A stretch of 64,000 nt of DNA from Acidimicrobiia bacterium UBA5794 (lineage in GTDB: Bacteria > Actinomycetota > Acidimicrobiia > Spongiisociales > UBA5794): the NCBI GenBank assembly GCA_002418265.1, contig DIDS01000019.1:4223-68222 (forward strand), read 5' to 3'. A model generated the notes under the pieces. That model was given only the letters and a program-made list of their open reading frames with translations, had not been told where the DNA came from and did no database searches. A program made the translations under genes and the position numbers. Positions 43,109 through 51,617 of this stretch are shown piece by piece (position 1 is the first letter of the stretch; the number at the start of each line of letters is the position of its first letter).

Positions 43109-43594
43109 CTACCGGAGTTCGGTGAACCCTCGGTTGACGTAGAGGAGGGACTTGGCATCACCGACCGTGCCTCGGCGAACCAACCCGTAGAGCACCCAAT
43201 GGTCGCCCATCTCCGTGCGTTGGATGGTCTCGCACTCAAACACCTGGAAGGCCTCGGCGAGGATCGGTCCCGCCACAGGTGTCTCGGGATCGGACCATTC
43301 AACGGATCCGAACTTGTCGGCGCCTCTTGTGGCGAAGAGCATGGCCGTGTCCTCGGTGCCCTGCGGCATGAAGTTGACGGTGTATCCATCTGCCGAGATC
43401 ATGGCATCAAGTGATCCCGTGATCTTGTCCACACATACGAGAACGATCGGTGGATCAACCGAAACCGACACAAACGCCGAGACCGTGATCCCAACGGGCC
43501 CCTCGGTTGTGTTGACGGTCACGATTTCGACCGACACCGCGTGCCGAGACATGGCGTCCTTGAAGTCCTCGCCATCCATCACCGCGCCATCCAT
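43109..43594 (-). CDS. Flavin reductase-like FMN-binding protein
   Basis: A 161-residue protein of the flavin reductase (HpaC/DIM6/NTAB) domain family. It has FKDAMSRHAVSVEIVTV at the N-terminus, GITVSAFVSVSVDPPIVLVCVDK (the FMN phosphate region) and a late DHWVLYGLVRR strand with the conserved His. It may supply reduced flavin to a monooxygenase; no partner oxygenase adjoins it. I start at ATG 43594 (MDGAVMD). Confidence 0.88.
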   Translation of the reverse strand: MDGAVMDGEDFKDAMSRHAVSVEIVTVNTTEGPVGITVSAFVSVSVDPPIVLVCVDKITGSLDAMISADGYTVNFMPQGTEDTAMLFATRGADKFGSVEWSDPETPVAGPILAEAFQVFECETIQRTEMGDHWVLYGLVRRGTVGDAKSLLYVNRGFTELR

Positions 43595-43655
43595 TGATCC
43601 TCCGTACCCGTTGCCGGGAGGGTAACGAAGAAGGGCATTCCGCCTTCCATTTCCC

Positions 43656-43739
43656 GAAGTCAGAAGTCTGTCATCGGTCATCGGTCATCGGTCATCGGTC
43701 ATCGGTCATCGGTCATCGGTCATCGGCAGCCGGTCATAT
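43656..43739. repeat. Heptamer array with eight perfect GTCATCG copies
   Basis: GAAGTCA, GAAGTCT, then GTCATCG eight times without change (43670-43725), then GCAGCCG and GTCATAT: twelve period-7 units. It fills the gap between the divergent flavin reductase (start 43594) and hmgL (start 43749), ending 9 bases before the hmgL start. Confidence 0.95.
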
Positions 43740-43748
43740 CATGGTCGC

Positions 43749-44654
43749 ATGACACGTCGCATCGACATCGTTGAAGTTGGTCCCCGCGATGGGCTGCAGA
43801 ACGAGGACAGAATCCTTTCGACCGATCAGAAGGTACGCCTGATCGAGCACCTTCTTGAAGCCGGGGTCCGTCGCATTGAGACTGTTTCATTTGCTCACCC
43901 CACCCTCGTTCCACAGATGGCCGATGCTGAAGCCGTAATGGCGCGCCTTCCCGAAGGGGATGGGGTTTCCTACATCGGGCTTGTGATGAACCAACGAGGG
44001 TGGCAACGAGCCTGTGAAACGCGTGTCAATGAGATCAACATCCCCGTGTTCGCAACCGACACCTTCAACGAGAAGAACCAGGGTGTCTCCACGGACGAGT
44101 CGATCGAGACACTGGCACAGATTGCGGTCGAGGCGTCCGCTGCCGGTCTCGGAGTCACCGCCACGATTTCGGCTGCTTGGGGTTGTCCCTTCGAAGGCGA
44201 GGTACCCACCGAGCGGGTCGTTGCGATCGCCCGGAGGCTCGCCGAAACAGACATCGACGAACTTGCTCTCGGCGACACGATTGGCGTTGCTGATCCGTGG
44301 TCGGTGACCGAACGCATCGCAGCCGTGCAAACCGTCACTGGGGATCTCCCGTTGCGAGTCCACTTCCACGACACACGCAACACGGGCATTGCCAATGTTC
44401 ATGCCGCAATCGACTCGGGCGTTTCCGTGATCGATGCATCCGTTGGCGGCATCGGGGGTTGCCCATTCGCACCTGCGGCGACCGGCAACATCGCGACGGA
44501 CGATCTCGTCTACATGCTCAACCGTGCCGGATTTGAGCACGGAATCTCGCTCGATGCCCTCATCGGGATATCACAAGAAATGGAAGACGTACTCGGCAAG
44601 ACGGTACCTGCCATGTTGCCCAAGGCAGGAGACTTCCCAGGAGGGTTGCAATGA
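43749..44654 (+). CDS. Hydroxymethylglutaryl-CoA lyase
   Basis: A 301-residue HMGL-like TIM barrel that cleaves HMG-CoA to acetoacetate and acetyl-CoA, the last step of leucine degradation. VEVGPRDGLQNE (residues 8-19) carries the catalytic Arg and Asp. FHDTRNTGIAN holds metal-binding His, and the signature GGIGGCPFAPAATGN contains the catalytic Cys. No clear Shine-Dalgarno sequence precedes the ATG; a heptamer array ends 9 bases upstream. The Dabb gene follows with an ATGA overlap. Confidence 0.95.
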   Translation: MTRRIDIVEVGPRDGLQNEDRILSTDQKVRLIEHLLEAGVRRIETVSFAHPTLVPQMADAEAVMARLPEGDGVSYIGLVMNQRGWQRACETRVNEINIPVFATDTFNEKNQGVSTDESIETLAQIAVEASAAGLGVTATISAAWGCPFEGEVPTERVVAIARRLAETDIDELALGDTIGVADPWSVTERIAAVQTVTGDLPLRVHFHDTRNTGIANVHAAIDSGVSVIDASVGGIGGCPFAPAATGNIATDDLVYMLNRAGFEHGISLDALIGISQEMEDVLGKTVPAMLPKAGDFPGGLQ

Positions 44655-44947
44655 TCAGACATGTTGTTTTTTTCGAGTTCAAGGATGGAGTCAGCCAAGA
44701 AGACATCGAGGAAATGGAAGCCGCGCTCAAGGCACTCCCCGACGCCATCGACACCATCGAGGCATACACGGTCGGTCCCGACATCGGCCTGTCAGAGTCG
44801 GCGGTTGATTTCGCAGTGGTTGCCGACTTCGCAACACCCGAGGGATATCTCGCATACCGAAGCCACCCTGCCCATGTTGCTGCGGTCGAAAGCTTCGTCA
44901 ACCCCATCGTTGCCCGGATCTCACGCATCCAGTTTGAAGTCAATTAG
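44651..44947 (+). CDS. Dabb-domain (stress-responsive A/B barrel) protein
   Basis: A 98-residue alpha+beta barrel protein. Its N-terminus MIRHVVFFEFKDGVSQEDIEEM and the C-terminal YLAYRSHPAHVAAVESFVNPIVARI are family hallmarks (IRHVVxFxxK, YxxHPxHxxxxxF). The biochemical role is unknown in general. It overlaps the hmgL stop (ATGA) and its own end overlaps the convergent membrane protein gene by 8 bp. Confidence 0.88.
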   Translation: MIRHVVFFEFKDGVSQEDIEEMEAALKALPDAIDTIEAYTVGPDIGLSESAVDFAVVADFATPEGYLAYRSHPAHVAAVESFVNPIVARISRIQFEVN

Positions 44948-45755
44948 TCACGGTCGGTCGGTGCACTCCACGTACGACAAGCACGATCGACGCCAGAGCG
45001 GCCGTCCCCAGGCCAGCGGCGATCGGGGCGATGTCCCAAAACGCCTCGGTTCCACCGACGACGGCTGCCACGATCAGATAGGTGCCTGCAGCGAGGCGTG
45101 ACATCCGTAGGCGCCGATTGTCAAGGTGGCCACCGCTGCGGTCCGTTGGTGAGACGGTTGACACGCGAATGATTGAGACTGCTGCGACGACGGCAACAGC
45201 CCCAGCCAGAGCAAGCGTCTCGGTCGAGACCGTGATCACATCGAGATCTGCCAAGTAGAACGCACCAACGAACGACACGGCAAGCACCCCGACAGCCCAC
45301 CAGCGAAGTGGTCCGACCTCGGGTGCCTCCTTAAGCCACACCAAAGCGAAGATTCCGATCGGCCATGCCCAGATCTCTCCCCCGGATCCGAACCCGACGA
45401 TTGCGACGAGCAGGAGGTCGGATGCTGTGAGGAACCGTCCAACGGTTCCGGTCGTCATCCGAAGCGTCAACATCGCCGCACCCGTGATGAGCGCGTTTGG
45501 CACATCCACGAACACTGCGGCTCCCGCCAGCACCATTGCGAGCGTTGCCACGTGCACATGGTCCGGATCGAGCTCTCGACCGATCATCCACGCAATCGCG
45601 ACGGAAATCGCCGATGTCACCGCCTCGGCGTAAGTCAGCCGATCGCCGAAGGCAGCAAGGGCGATGAACCCGGCAAGGAAAACGAGGAAGCCGCCCGCAA
45701 AGATGCGGTTCGAAACCAATCGGATGTCAATGCCTCGTCCGAGACCGCCGAACAT
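44940..45755 (-). CDS. Polytopic membrane protein of unknown function
   Basis: A 271-residue protein with about eight or nine predicted helices. These start GGFLVFLAGFIALAAF and continue through AEAVTSAISVAIAWMIG, TLAMVLAGAAVFVDV, ALAGAVAVVAAVSIIRV and the last IVLVVRG. A single soluble loop of charged residues (VSTVSPTDRSGGHLDNRRLRMS) lies before the last pair. No transporter or enzyme motif recognised. It lies 27 bp after the di-heme cytochrome gene on the same strand and may be co-transcribed with it. Confidence 0.6.
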   Translation of the reverse strand: MFGGLGRGIDIRLVSNRIFAGGFLVFLAGFIALAAFGDRLTYAEAVTSAISVAIAWMIGRELDPDHVHVATLAMVLAGAAVFVDVPNALITGAAMLTLRMTTGTVGRFLTASDLLLVAIVGFGSGGEIWAWPIGIFALVWLKEAPEVGPLRWWAVGVLAVSFVGAFYLADLDVITVSTETLALAGAVAVVAAVSIIRVSTVSPTDRSGGHLDNRRLRMSRLAAGTYLIVAAVVGGTEAFWDIAPIAAGLGTAALASIVLVVRGVHRPTVTN

Positions 45756-45782
45756 GCTCCACCTACCTGATCGTTCCGAACG

Positions 45783-47165
45783 CTACAACGACTTGAGGAA
45801 GTGGAGCAGGCGCTCCCGATCGTCGGCATCAAGCTTGATGAACTGTGCTGCGGATGCCGTTGCCTCTCCGCCGTGCCACAGGATCGCTTCTTCGATCGAG
45901 CGTGCCCGTCCATCGTGGAGGAATCCCGCATTGGGGTTCACTGCCCGGGTGAAGCCAAGTCCCCACAGCGGAGGCGTTCGCCATTCAGTGGGACCGGCAG
46001 TGCCGTCCGTTCGACCATCACCCAGACCCTCTCCCATGTCGTGGAGGAGCATGTCGGTGAATGGGTAGATGGTTTGATTCGCGAGGGCGTCGACCTCATG
46101 ATCACCGGTCTTCCACCGCTCGATGTGGCATGCGTCGCATCCGATTGACTCGAAGATCGCTTGTCCCCTGATCACCGATGCATCGTCAAGGCCGACTCTT
46201 GCGGGGACTCCAAGGGTTTGGGCATAGAAGACGACAGCACCGATTCGATCTGACGAGATCTCGGGGTTTCCTCCGGTGGGTGCTTCGCTGCACGCGACCT
46301 GACCGATCGGACAGTTTTCGTCTGGCATCATCGGCGAGGTGATGCCAAGGTCGAGAAGGTATGCCAACGCAGTCTGGTCTGCGACGGTTGCGATGTTCGC
46401 CTTGAGCCCAAACCGCCCAAGAGCTGGTTCGCCCGAAAGCGTCTCGACCACCGACGCCACCCCCGAAATGCCGTCGCCGTCGAGGTCGTCGGGATCGGCA
46501 TGTGAACGGATGTCATCAGCAGGTATGGCTTCGAGGAGACCGACACCGATCAGCGCGGGTGCGGACCTCAGACCGGATGCATGCGCACCAGTGAGTGAAC
46601 CGAAGCGTTCGTTGGAAACGTCGATGATTGGGGATCGAAGCGTGTAGCTGGTTCCGTCCCGATACCTGCCTTCTGTCTCCGTCCATGTGACACGGATGTC
46701 GGCCTCCGGCTCAACCCCGTCAATGGCTTTGCTCTGGAGCTGCACACCATACGCATCAAGGGTCGTGGCTGTTCCATCTGGTGTGATGAAACGGATGATG
46801 GGAGCCGCATCGGGGTGGTCCGGAGCGCTGGATCTGCCATCGCCGAGGTGACACCCAGCGCACGACGTCGCAAGGAACGTGGGTCCGAGGCCATCTTGAT
46901 CCGGTTGGCCGCTTGACGCAACGGACCAGGGTTTCGTAAAGAACTGGTCCCCGATGAGGAAGCGGGCGACCTGCCGCTCTGTCAGATTTGCGGCAGGTTG
47001 GCTGAAGGCTCCGACACCTCTGGCTTTGACTGTTCCATCGCCACCGGGAGCTCCGGGCCCCGAGCGGGATGGATTCGGTGTAACGCTCAGCGTGCAGGCC
47101 GATACCGCCACAGCCAAGACAGTGCACAGCAATGTCAGTATCAGGTTCACACGGTTCGCGGCCAT
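45783..47165 (-). CDS. Di-heme cytochrome c, DUF1111/DHOR family lipoprotein
   Basis: A 460-residue secreted protein. Its lipoprotein-type signal peptide ends at the lipobox AVSAC (Cys 24). There are two CxxCH heme sites, CAGCH near residue 102 and CDACH near 344. Family stretches include FLATSCAGCHLGDGR, TEWRTPPLWGLGF and FLHDGRARSIEEAILWHGGEA. Members are called di-heme oxidoreductases or thiol oxidoreductases, some with peroxidase-like roles. Its hemes would be attached by the ccm operon 9 kb away. I start at the ATG 47165; a TTG lies one codon earlier. Confidence 0.88.
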   Translation of the reverse strand: MAANRVNLILTLLCTVLAVAVSACTLSVTPNPSRSGPGAPGGDGTVKARGVGAFSQPAANLTERQVARFLIGDQFFTKPWSVASSGQPDQDGLGPTFLATSCAGCHLGDGRSSAPDHPDAAPIIRFITPDGTATTLDAYGVQLQSKAIDGVEPEADIRVTWTETEGRYRDGTSYTLRSPIIDVSNERFGSLTGAHASGLRSAPALIGVGLLEAIPADDIRSHADPDDLDGDGISGVASVVETLSGEPALGRFGLKANIATVADQTALAYLLDLGITSPMMPDENCPIGQVACSEAPTGGNPEISSDRIGAVVFYAQTLGVPARVGLDDASVIRGQAIFESIGCDACHIERWKTGDHEVDALANQTIYPFTDMLLHDMGEGLGDGRTDGTAGPTEWRTPPLWGLGFTRAVNPNAGFLHDGRARSIEEAILWHGGEATASAAQFIKLDADDRERLLHFLKSL

Positions 47166-47228
47166 CAAGGCATCGTACGCTGGTGACGGACTCGACCGGA
47201 ATGTCAGGAAGCCAGCCCACAGAACGCG

Positions 47229-47280
47229 GCGTACCCTGGGTTCCAGTGGACATATGTGTCGGGTGGAGCCCAGGGTACGC
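47229..47280. repeat. Long hairpin with GTACCCTGGG arms
   Basis: GCGTACCCTGGGTTCCA (47229-47245) pairs with TGGAGCCCAGGGTACGC (47264-47280) over 17 positions with one mismatch; the loop is 18 bases. It follows the stop of the secreted protein gene (47295) on the minus strand, so it could act as a terminator without a T-run. Its core recurs at 18165-18222 and 22088. Confidence 0.75.
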
Positions 47281-47294
47281 GGTCTCGGCGACTG

Positions 47295-47822
47295 CTAGGC
47301 GTTCAGGGAGGAGGTTTCCGCTGACGATCGGTTGGCTTCGTGTTCTGCTTTTCGTTCGGCCACGAAATCATCCCATTCGGCCTGAGTGATCTGCCCATCC
47401 TCGATCAGCTCAGCAAAAGGACCATCGGCGTCCTTGAACGGATGACCGTCAGGGAGTTCTGCGATCTCGTCGGCTGAGATCACGCCGTCGTCAAGGAGTT
47501 CCATGACACGGTGCCGCATTATCGCTCGCCTGCGGTGCTTGCGACGCTCAGGGCCGTCGGGCCTGTTCTCCTTCATCTCTTCATGCTTGGCTTCGAGCGC
47601 CTCCTTGACAGCATCAGCCTGATCCTGTGTGATCGTCCCGTCTGCGACCAACTCCGAGAGAACATCCTCAAGGATCGAACCTGGAGCCGGGCGCTCAACC
47701 TGTTCGGTCGCATTGTCCTCTGCTGTCTGTGCCTCCGCCGCAGAGCCAGTCACGGAGGAGGCAACAAAAGCGCCCGCCACGAGCACCCCCGCCGCCGCAA
47801 GACTTACGATGATCTTCCTCAT
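47295..47822 (-). CDS. Secreted, highly charged helical protein of unknown function
   Basis: A 175-residue protein. MRKIIVSLAAAGVLVAGAF starts a signal peptide ending near SAAEA. The mature part has helix-loop units of the type DGTITQDQADAVKEALEAK, DGVISADEIAEL and DGQITQAEWDDFVAE. The DG-x-I-(T/S)-x-(D/E) pattern recalls half EF-hands or SHOCT-like small repeats, with a basic RRKHRRR stretch in the middle. AAGGA precedes the ATG. It is 84 bp downstream of the histidine kinase gene on the same strand and could be a target or sensor partner. Confidence 0.7.
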   Translation of the reverse strand: MRKIIVSLAAAGVLVAGAFVASSVTGSAAEAQTAEDNATEQVERPAPGSILEDVLSELVADGTITQDQADAVKEALEAKHEEMKENRPDGPERRKHRRRAIMRHRVMELLDDGVISADEIAELPDGHPFKDADGPFAELIEDGQITQAEWDDFVAERKAEHEANRSSAETSSLNA

Positions 47823-47906
47823 TGTGTGCATCCTTCCTGTCAACGCCGTATGTCGGCATCTCCCCCATAGGTTCACAAGTCGATGCCGAGAGTCTGTATG
47901 TCGAAG

Positions 47907-49319
47907 CTAAGAAGTTGGTGAAATCTGAGAGTGGGAATGAGCGCTCTGGGGCAGGACAAACCCCACTTCGGCGCCGGAACCATCGGTTCGGTTTCGTGCG
48001 AACACGTAGCCCCCGTGATCGGTGACGATCTGCTCCACGATCGAAAGCCCAAGACCTGAACCTGGTGTCGACCTGGCGGTGTCGGATCGATAGAAGCGTT
48101 CGAACACGTGGCCGATATCAGATTCTGAAAAACCGGGGCCAGAATCTCTCACCGTAACCGAACCGGTCTCAACAACGACCGAAATGTCGGCGTTGGGTGG
48201 GGACCACTTGTCGGCGTTCGACACAATGTTCGCAACTGCACGTTCCAGGGCGACCGGTTTCCCTTCAATTGTCGTATCGTCAGCATCGATGACGATCGAC
48301 CGCCCGTTTCGTCGCATCGTCCGCTCAGCGACGACACCGACGACTTCGGCGAGCAGAACCGACGATATCGGCTCTTCCTCGTATCGATCAGTTGCAAGAT
48401 CAACCACCTCGGCAACGAGTGCGGACAGTTCCTCGACCTCAGCGTGGGCAGCATTGAGCATCCTCATACGCTCTTCACCGCGAACATCATGACGTTGGAG
48501 AATCTCAAGGTTCGTGCGGAGAGCCGTCAACGGGGTTCGGAGCTCATGTCCGGCATCTCGCACAAGTCTGGTCTGCTGTTGCTTGGCCGAATCGAGTTCC
48601 GACAGCAGTTCGTTGAAGGCCGTGGCGAGCTGTGCAACCTCGTCGGTGCCTTTGACAGCAAGACGAGCGCCAAGTGCACGGTCGTTGGCAATACCAGCGA
48701 TCGAATCCTCAAGCTCTGCGATCGGCTTGACGGCACTGCGTGCAACGATCCAGCCGAGACCGCCTGCGAGCATCACACCGAGGGCTCCGGCGATCGCAAG
48801 CATCCAGGCAAAACGACGAAGGGTTTCGTCCGCTTCGGTGAGGGGACGACCAACCTGCAGAACGGTGTCTTCGGACGGCAGACTCAAGGCTGCGATGCGT
48901 ATGTGCGACCCACTGATCCATATCGATCGAAAGTGGATCGTATCTGGGCTGAGGGATGCGGGGTTTGGCAGAGGCAGCTCAAGGGTGTCCTCACCAATGT
49001 TGATCACCCGGCCGTCGTGGATGATCTGGACATAGGCAGCATCAAACTCGACCGGTGTCGCCCGGCCAAAAAGACCACCGACGTCTCGCGGGAACCGCGG
49101 TCGTGGAATTCTCACCGAACCATCGGGGCCAATGCTCAAGACTCCAAACAGCTCGATCACAGGAACGGCTGCATAACCCTCAATCCGAGTTGCGAGGCTG
49201 TCATCGATCGGGCCGAGCACCTGTGCCCTCGCGCCGAGATAGGTCACAACGGAGATGATGACCACCGTCACGGCAACAGCTGCCGCCGACGCCAGCGCGA
49301 TCCTTCGCCTGATGGTCAT
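47907..49319 (-). CDS. Sensor histidine kinase, MprB-like
   Basis: A 470-residue two-helix sensor kinase. The first membrane helix is at about 8-28, an extracytoplasmic domain runs to 165, the second helix is FAWMLAIAGALGVMLAGGLGW, then HAMP (ARSAVKPIAELEDSIAG), HisKA with phospho-His in DAGHELRTPLTAL, and HATPase_c with N-box ANIVSNADKWSPP and VRDSGPGFSESD. The layout matches MprB, which senses envelope stress in mycobacteria. It overlaps the regulator stop (ATGA). Confidence 0.93.
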   Translation of the reverse strand: MTIRRRIALASAAAVAVTVVIISVVTYLGARAQVLGPIDDSLATRIEGYAAVPVIELFGVLSIGPDGSVRIPRPRFPRDVGGLFGRATPVEFDAAYVQIIHDGRVINIGEDTLELPLPNPASLSPDTIHFRSIWISGSHIRIAALSLPSEDTVLQVGRPLTEADETLRRFAWMLAIAGALGVMLAGGLGWIVARSAVKPIAELEDSIAGIANDRALGARLAVKGTDEVAQLATAFNELLSELDSAKQQQTRLVRDAGHELRTPLTALRTNLEILQRHDVRGEERMRMLNAAHAEVEELSALVAEVVDLATDRYEEEPISSVLLAEVVGVVAERTMRRNGRSIVIDADDTTIEGKPVALERAVANIVSNADKWSPPNADISVVVETGSVTVRDSGPGFSESDIGHVFERFYRSDTARSTPGSGLGLSIVEQIVTDHGGYVFARNRTDGSGAEVGFVLPQSAHSHSQISPTS

Positions 49320-50005
49320 GTGTCCGAGCGCAGTACGTACCCCACACCGCGAACGGTGTGAATGATGCGCGGCTTGCCGCCCTCTTCCGTCTTCCGTCTG
49401 AGATATCCGACGTACACATCAAGCGAGTTTGATGACGTGAGAAAGTCGATGCCCCAGATCTCTTCATAAATCGTGTCGCGGTCAAGGACAATTCCTGGCC
49501 TCCGTGCGAGGAGAACCAACAGGTCAAACTCGGTTTTCGTGAGGGCAACCGCGTCCCCGCCTCGGGTCACGGTACGTGCCCCTGGATCGATGACCAGATC
49601 TTCAAATTTGATGACTTGTGAGACGTCGCCTGTCGAGCGCCTCAGCAGCGCCCGGACGCGTGCCAAGAGTTCGTCGAGCGCAAAGGGCTTTGTCACATAG
49701 TCGTCGGCACCGGCGTCAAGGCCCTCGACCCGGTCGCCTACAGCGGCCTTTGCTGTCAGCATCAGAATCGGAATGTCGTCGCCAGATGCGCGAATCCGAC
49801 GGCATGTTTCGATCCCATCGACGTGAGGCATCATGACATCGAGCAGGATGAGATCGAATTTGTCTTCCCGAACCATTGACAGGGCAACGCCACCATCACG
49901 AGCGGTTTCGACCGTATACCCCTCAAATCCCAGGGCACGCTCAAGCGCGTCGCGCACACCAGGATCGTCCTCGACAACGAGGATGCGTGCATCATTGGCT
50001 TCCAT
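49316..50005 (-). CDS. OmpR-family response regulator, MprA-like
   Basis: A 229-residue regulator. Receiver domain residues are ILVVEDDPG, LILLDVMMPHVDG (phospho-Asp) and MLTAKAAVGD with the KPF loop in ADDYVTKPFALDELLARVRALLRR. The DNA-binding winged helix carries GGDAVALTKTEFDLLVLLARRPG and SLDVYVGYLRRKTEEG with VRGVGYVLR. It controls, with its cognate kinase, targets not visible here; no clear direct-repeat site was found upstream. Confidence 0.95.
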   Translation of the reverse strand: MEANDARILVVEDDPGVRDALERALGFEGYTVETARDGGVALSMVREDKFDLILLDVMMPHVDGIETCRRIRASGDDIPILMLTAKAAVGDRVEGLDAGADDYVTKPFALDELLARVRALLRRSTGDVSQVIKFEDLVIDPGARTVTRGGDAVALTKTEFDLLVLLARRPGIVLDRDTIYEEIWGIDFLTSSNSLDVYVGYLRRKTEEGGKPRIIHTVRGVGYVLRSDT

Positions 50006-50110
50006 GCACCAAGCCTACGACACAGGTGTGAAAGTGCAGTAAACGATGGATGAGGGGACGATAAGACACGACGCTGAGATGCGACCCCCCATCCGATAGC
50101 CTCACCACGC

Positions 50111-50968
50111 ATGACATGGACCATCCAAGATCGCACGGTGCTGATCACCGGCGGAAACAGCGGATTGGGCATGGCCACAGCGTCGCTCCTCGCCGAACGG
50201 GGAGCCAGAGTCGTCATCACCGCTCGTGATACCACAAAGGGCGACGCCGCGGCCCGTGCTATTGAAAGGGAAACCGGAAGAATGGTCGCTGTCATGCACC
50301 TTGATCTTGCTGATCTTTCGTCGGTACGTTCCTTTGCCGCCAGTTTCACCTCAAGCCATGACGATCTCGCCGTTCTCATCAACAACGCTGGGGGCGTCTT
50401 TGGATCACGCAGAGAAACCGCTGATGGGTTTGAGATGACCATCGGAACGAACCACCTCGGTCCCTTCCTGCTCACCAACCTCCTGACCGATCTGCTCGTT
50501 CGGTCGGCACCGTCACGCATCATCAATGTGGCATCGGTCGCCCACACCTACGCGAAGGACGGAATTCGTTTTGATGACTTCATGTGGGAAGACACCCGCT
50601 ACAGGCAGATGTATGTGTACGGCCACTCGAAACTCGCCAACATCCTCCATGCACGCGAATTGAACAACCGTCTCGCTGATCGGGAGGTGACTGCATATTC
50701 GGTCCATCCAGGGTTGGTGAAGACGGGATTTGGCGGAGGTGGCGACAGCTTCATCGTTGGCCTTGTCGTCAAGCTCGCACGACGTCGCTTCGCGACACCG
50801 TCGGACGGCGCAGCCACGACTGTCTTCCTGGCAACCGACTCCGACGTCGTTGCTGACGCCGGTGGTTATTTTGTGGATTGTGCCCTTTCGAAGTCCACCC
50901 GTCATGCCAAGGATGATGATCAGGCCGCTCGGCTCTGGAACTTGTCTGGGTCGTACGTTGGCAGCTGA
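50111..50968 (+). CDS. Short-chain dehydrogenase/reductase, retinol dehydrogenase-like
   Basis: A 285-residue classical SDR. The nucleotide motif is LITGGNSGLGMATASLL; NNAG follows in LINNAGGVFG; the catalytic triad shows Ser in INVASVAHTY and Tyr/Lys in YGHSKLANILHA. Sequence style (TARDTTKGDAAARAIE, TNHLGPFLLTNLL, VHPGLVKTGF) matches the RDH11/12-like subgroup, usually NADP(H)-dependent. Substrate unknown. It is divergent from the two-component genes. Confidence 0.92.
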   Translation: MTWTIQDRTVLITGGNSGLGMATASLLAERGARVVITARDTTKGDAAARAIERETGRMVAVMHLDLADLSSVRSFAASFTSSHDDLAVLINNAGGVFGSRRETADGFEMTIGTNHLGPFLLTNLLTDLLVRSAPSRIINVASVAHTYAKDGIRFDDFMWEDTRYRQMYVYGHSKLANILHARELNNRLADREVTAYSVHPGLVKTGFGGGGDSFIVGLVVKLARRRFATPSDGAATTVFLATDSDVVADAGGYFVDCALSKSTRHAKDDDQAARLWNLSGSYVGS

Positions 50969-51013
50969 CGAATTCGTGTACCAAACGGGGTGAGATGACT
51001 CGACGGCGATCAC

Positions 51014-51568
51014 TCAACCGGGGAATGGCCACCGTGCGTTGAGATTGAGATCAAGGACGATGTTCAACACGACCGTGACAACGAGCCAAAGGCTCCAGCC
51101 AAGTGCCATCGTGCCGATCGTCTTTGGTGTCGAGATGTCAAGACCCTCGCGAAAGGCGACAACCGCAGCCACGAGCATCCATGCAGCACCGGGAAAGCCA
51201 AGCCACGGAATGACCCCGATGGCAAGCGGAGTGAACGCAAAGCCGATGACCCGGAGCATCGCCGGGTAGGTCGCGTCGCCGCCGAAGAGCCGGGTGCCGA
51301 TCAACCACGACGCAAGGCTCCAAAGCAACCAACCGATCACTCCCGCAACGATGCTCCCCAACACCACGGCGGGGACGCTCACATCCTCAAGCGCTATCGC
51401 CGAACCAACACCGGCAAGCCCCGACGCGACCACGACGATGATTCCAGCCTGGCCCGTCAGTCGTGTGTCGACTTCAGCGGCGTTGTAGAAATCGACATCG
51501 AGCAGCACAGCCCGGATTGCGTTTCGAATCACCCGGAAAGCATACGGCGGACATCGGACGTCGGGCAT
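51014..51568 (-). CDS. Yip1-family membrane protein
   Basis: About 184 residues with five helices, e.g. GIIVVVASGLAGVGSAI, VVLGSIVAGVIGWLLWSLASWLIGTRLFGG, MLRVIGFAFTPLAIGVIPWLG and TMALGWSLWLVVTVVLNIVLD. The LRVIGFAFTPLAIGVIP segment is typical of bacterial Yip1-domain proteins. I start at ATG 51568 (MPDVRCPP); the longest frame would overlap the divergent comB gene. Function unknown. Confidence 0.72.
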   Translation of the reverse strand: MPDVRCPPYAFRVIRNAIRAVLLDVDFYNAAEVDTRLTGQAGIIVVVASGLAGVGSAIALEDVSVPAVVLGSIVAGVIGWLLWSLASWLIGTRLFGGDATYPAMLRVIGFAFTPLAIGVIPWLGFPGAAWMLVAAVVAFREGLDISTPKTIGTMALGWSLWLVVTVVLNIVLDLNLNARWPFPG

Positions 51569-51617
51569 CCCCCACCACAGCCTGACGAAGCGATCGTCAC
51601 CGTGGGAAACTGTGGCC

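Noticed and set aside
43656..43739. CRISPR array
   Set aside because: Units are 7 bases with no spacers; it is a simple tandem repeat.
48444..49361. 305-codon plus-strand frame
   Set aside because: Opposite the histidine kinase gene, with no ribosome site and composition of a shadow frame.
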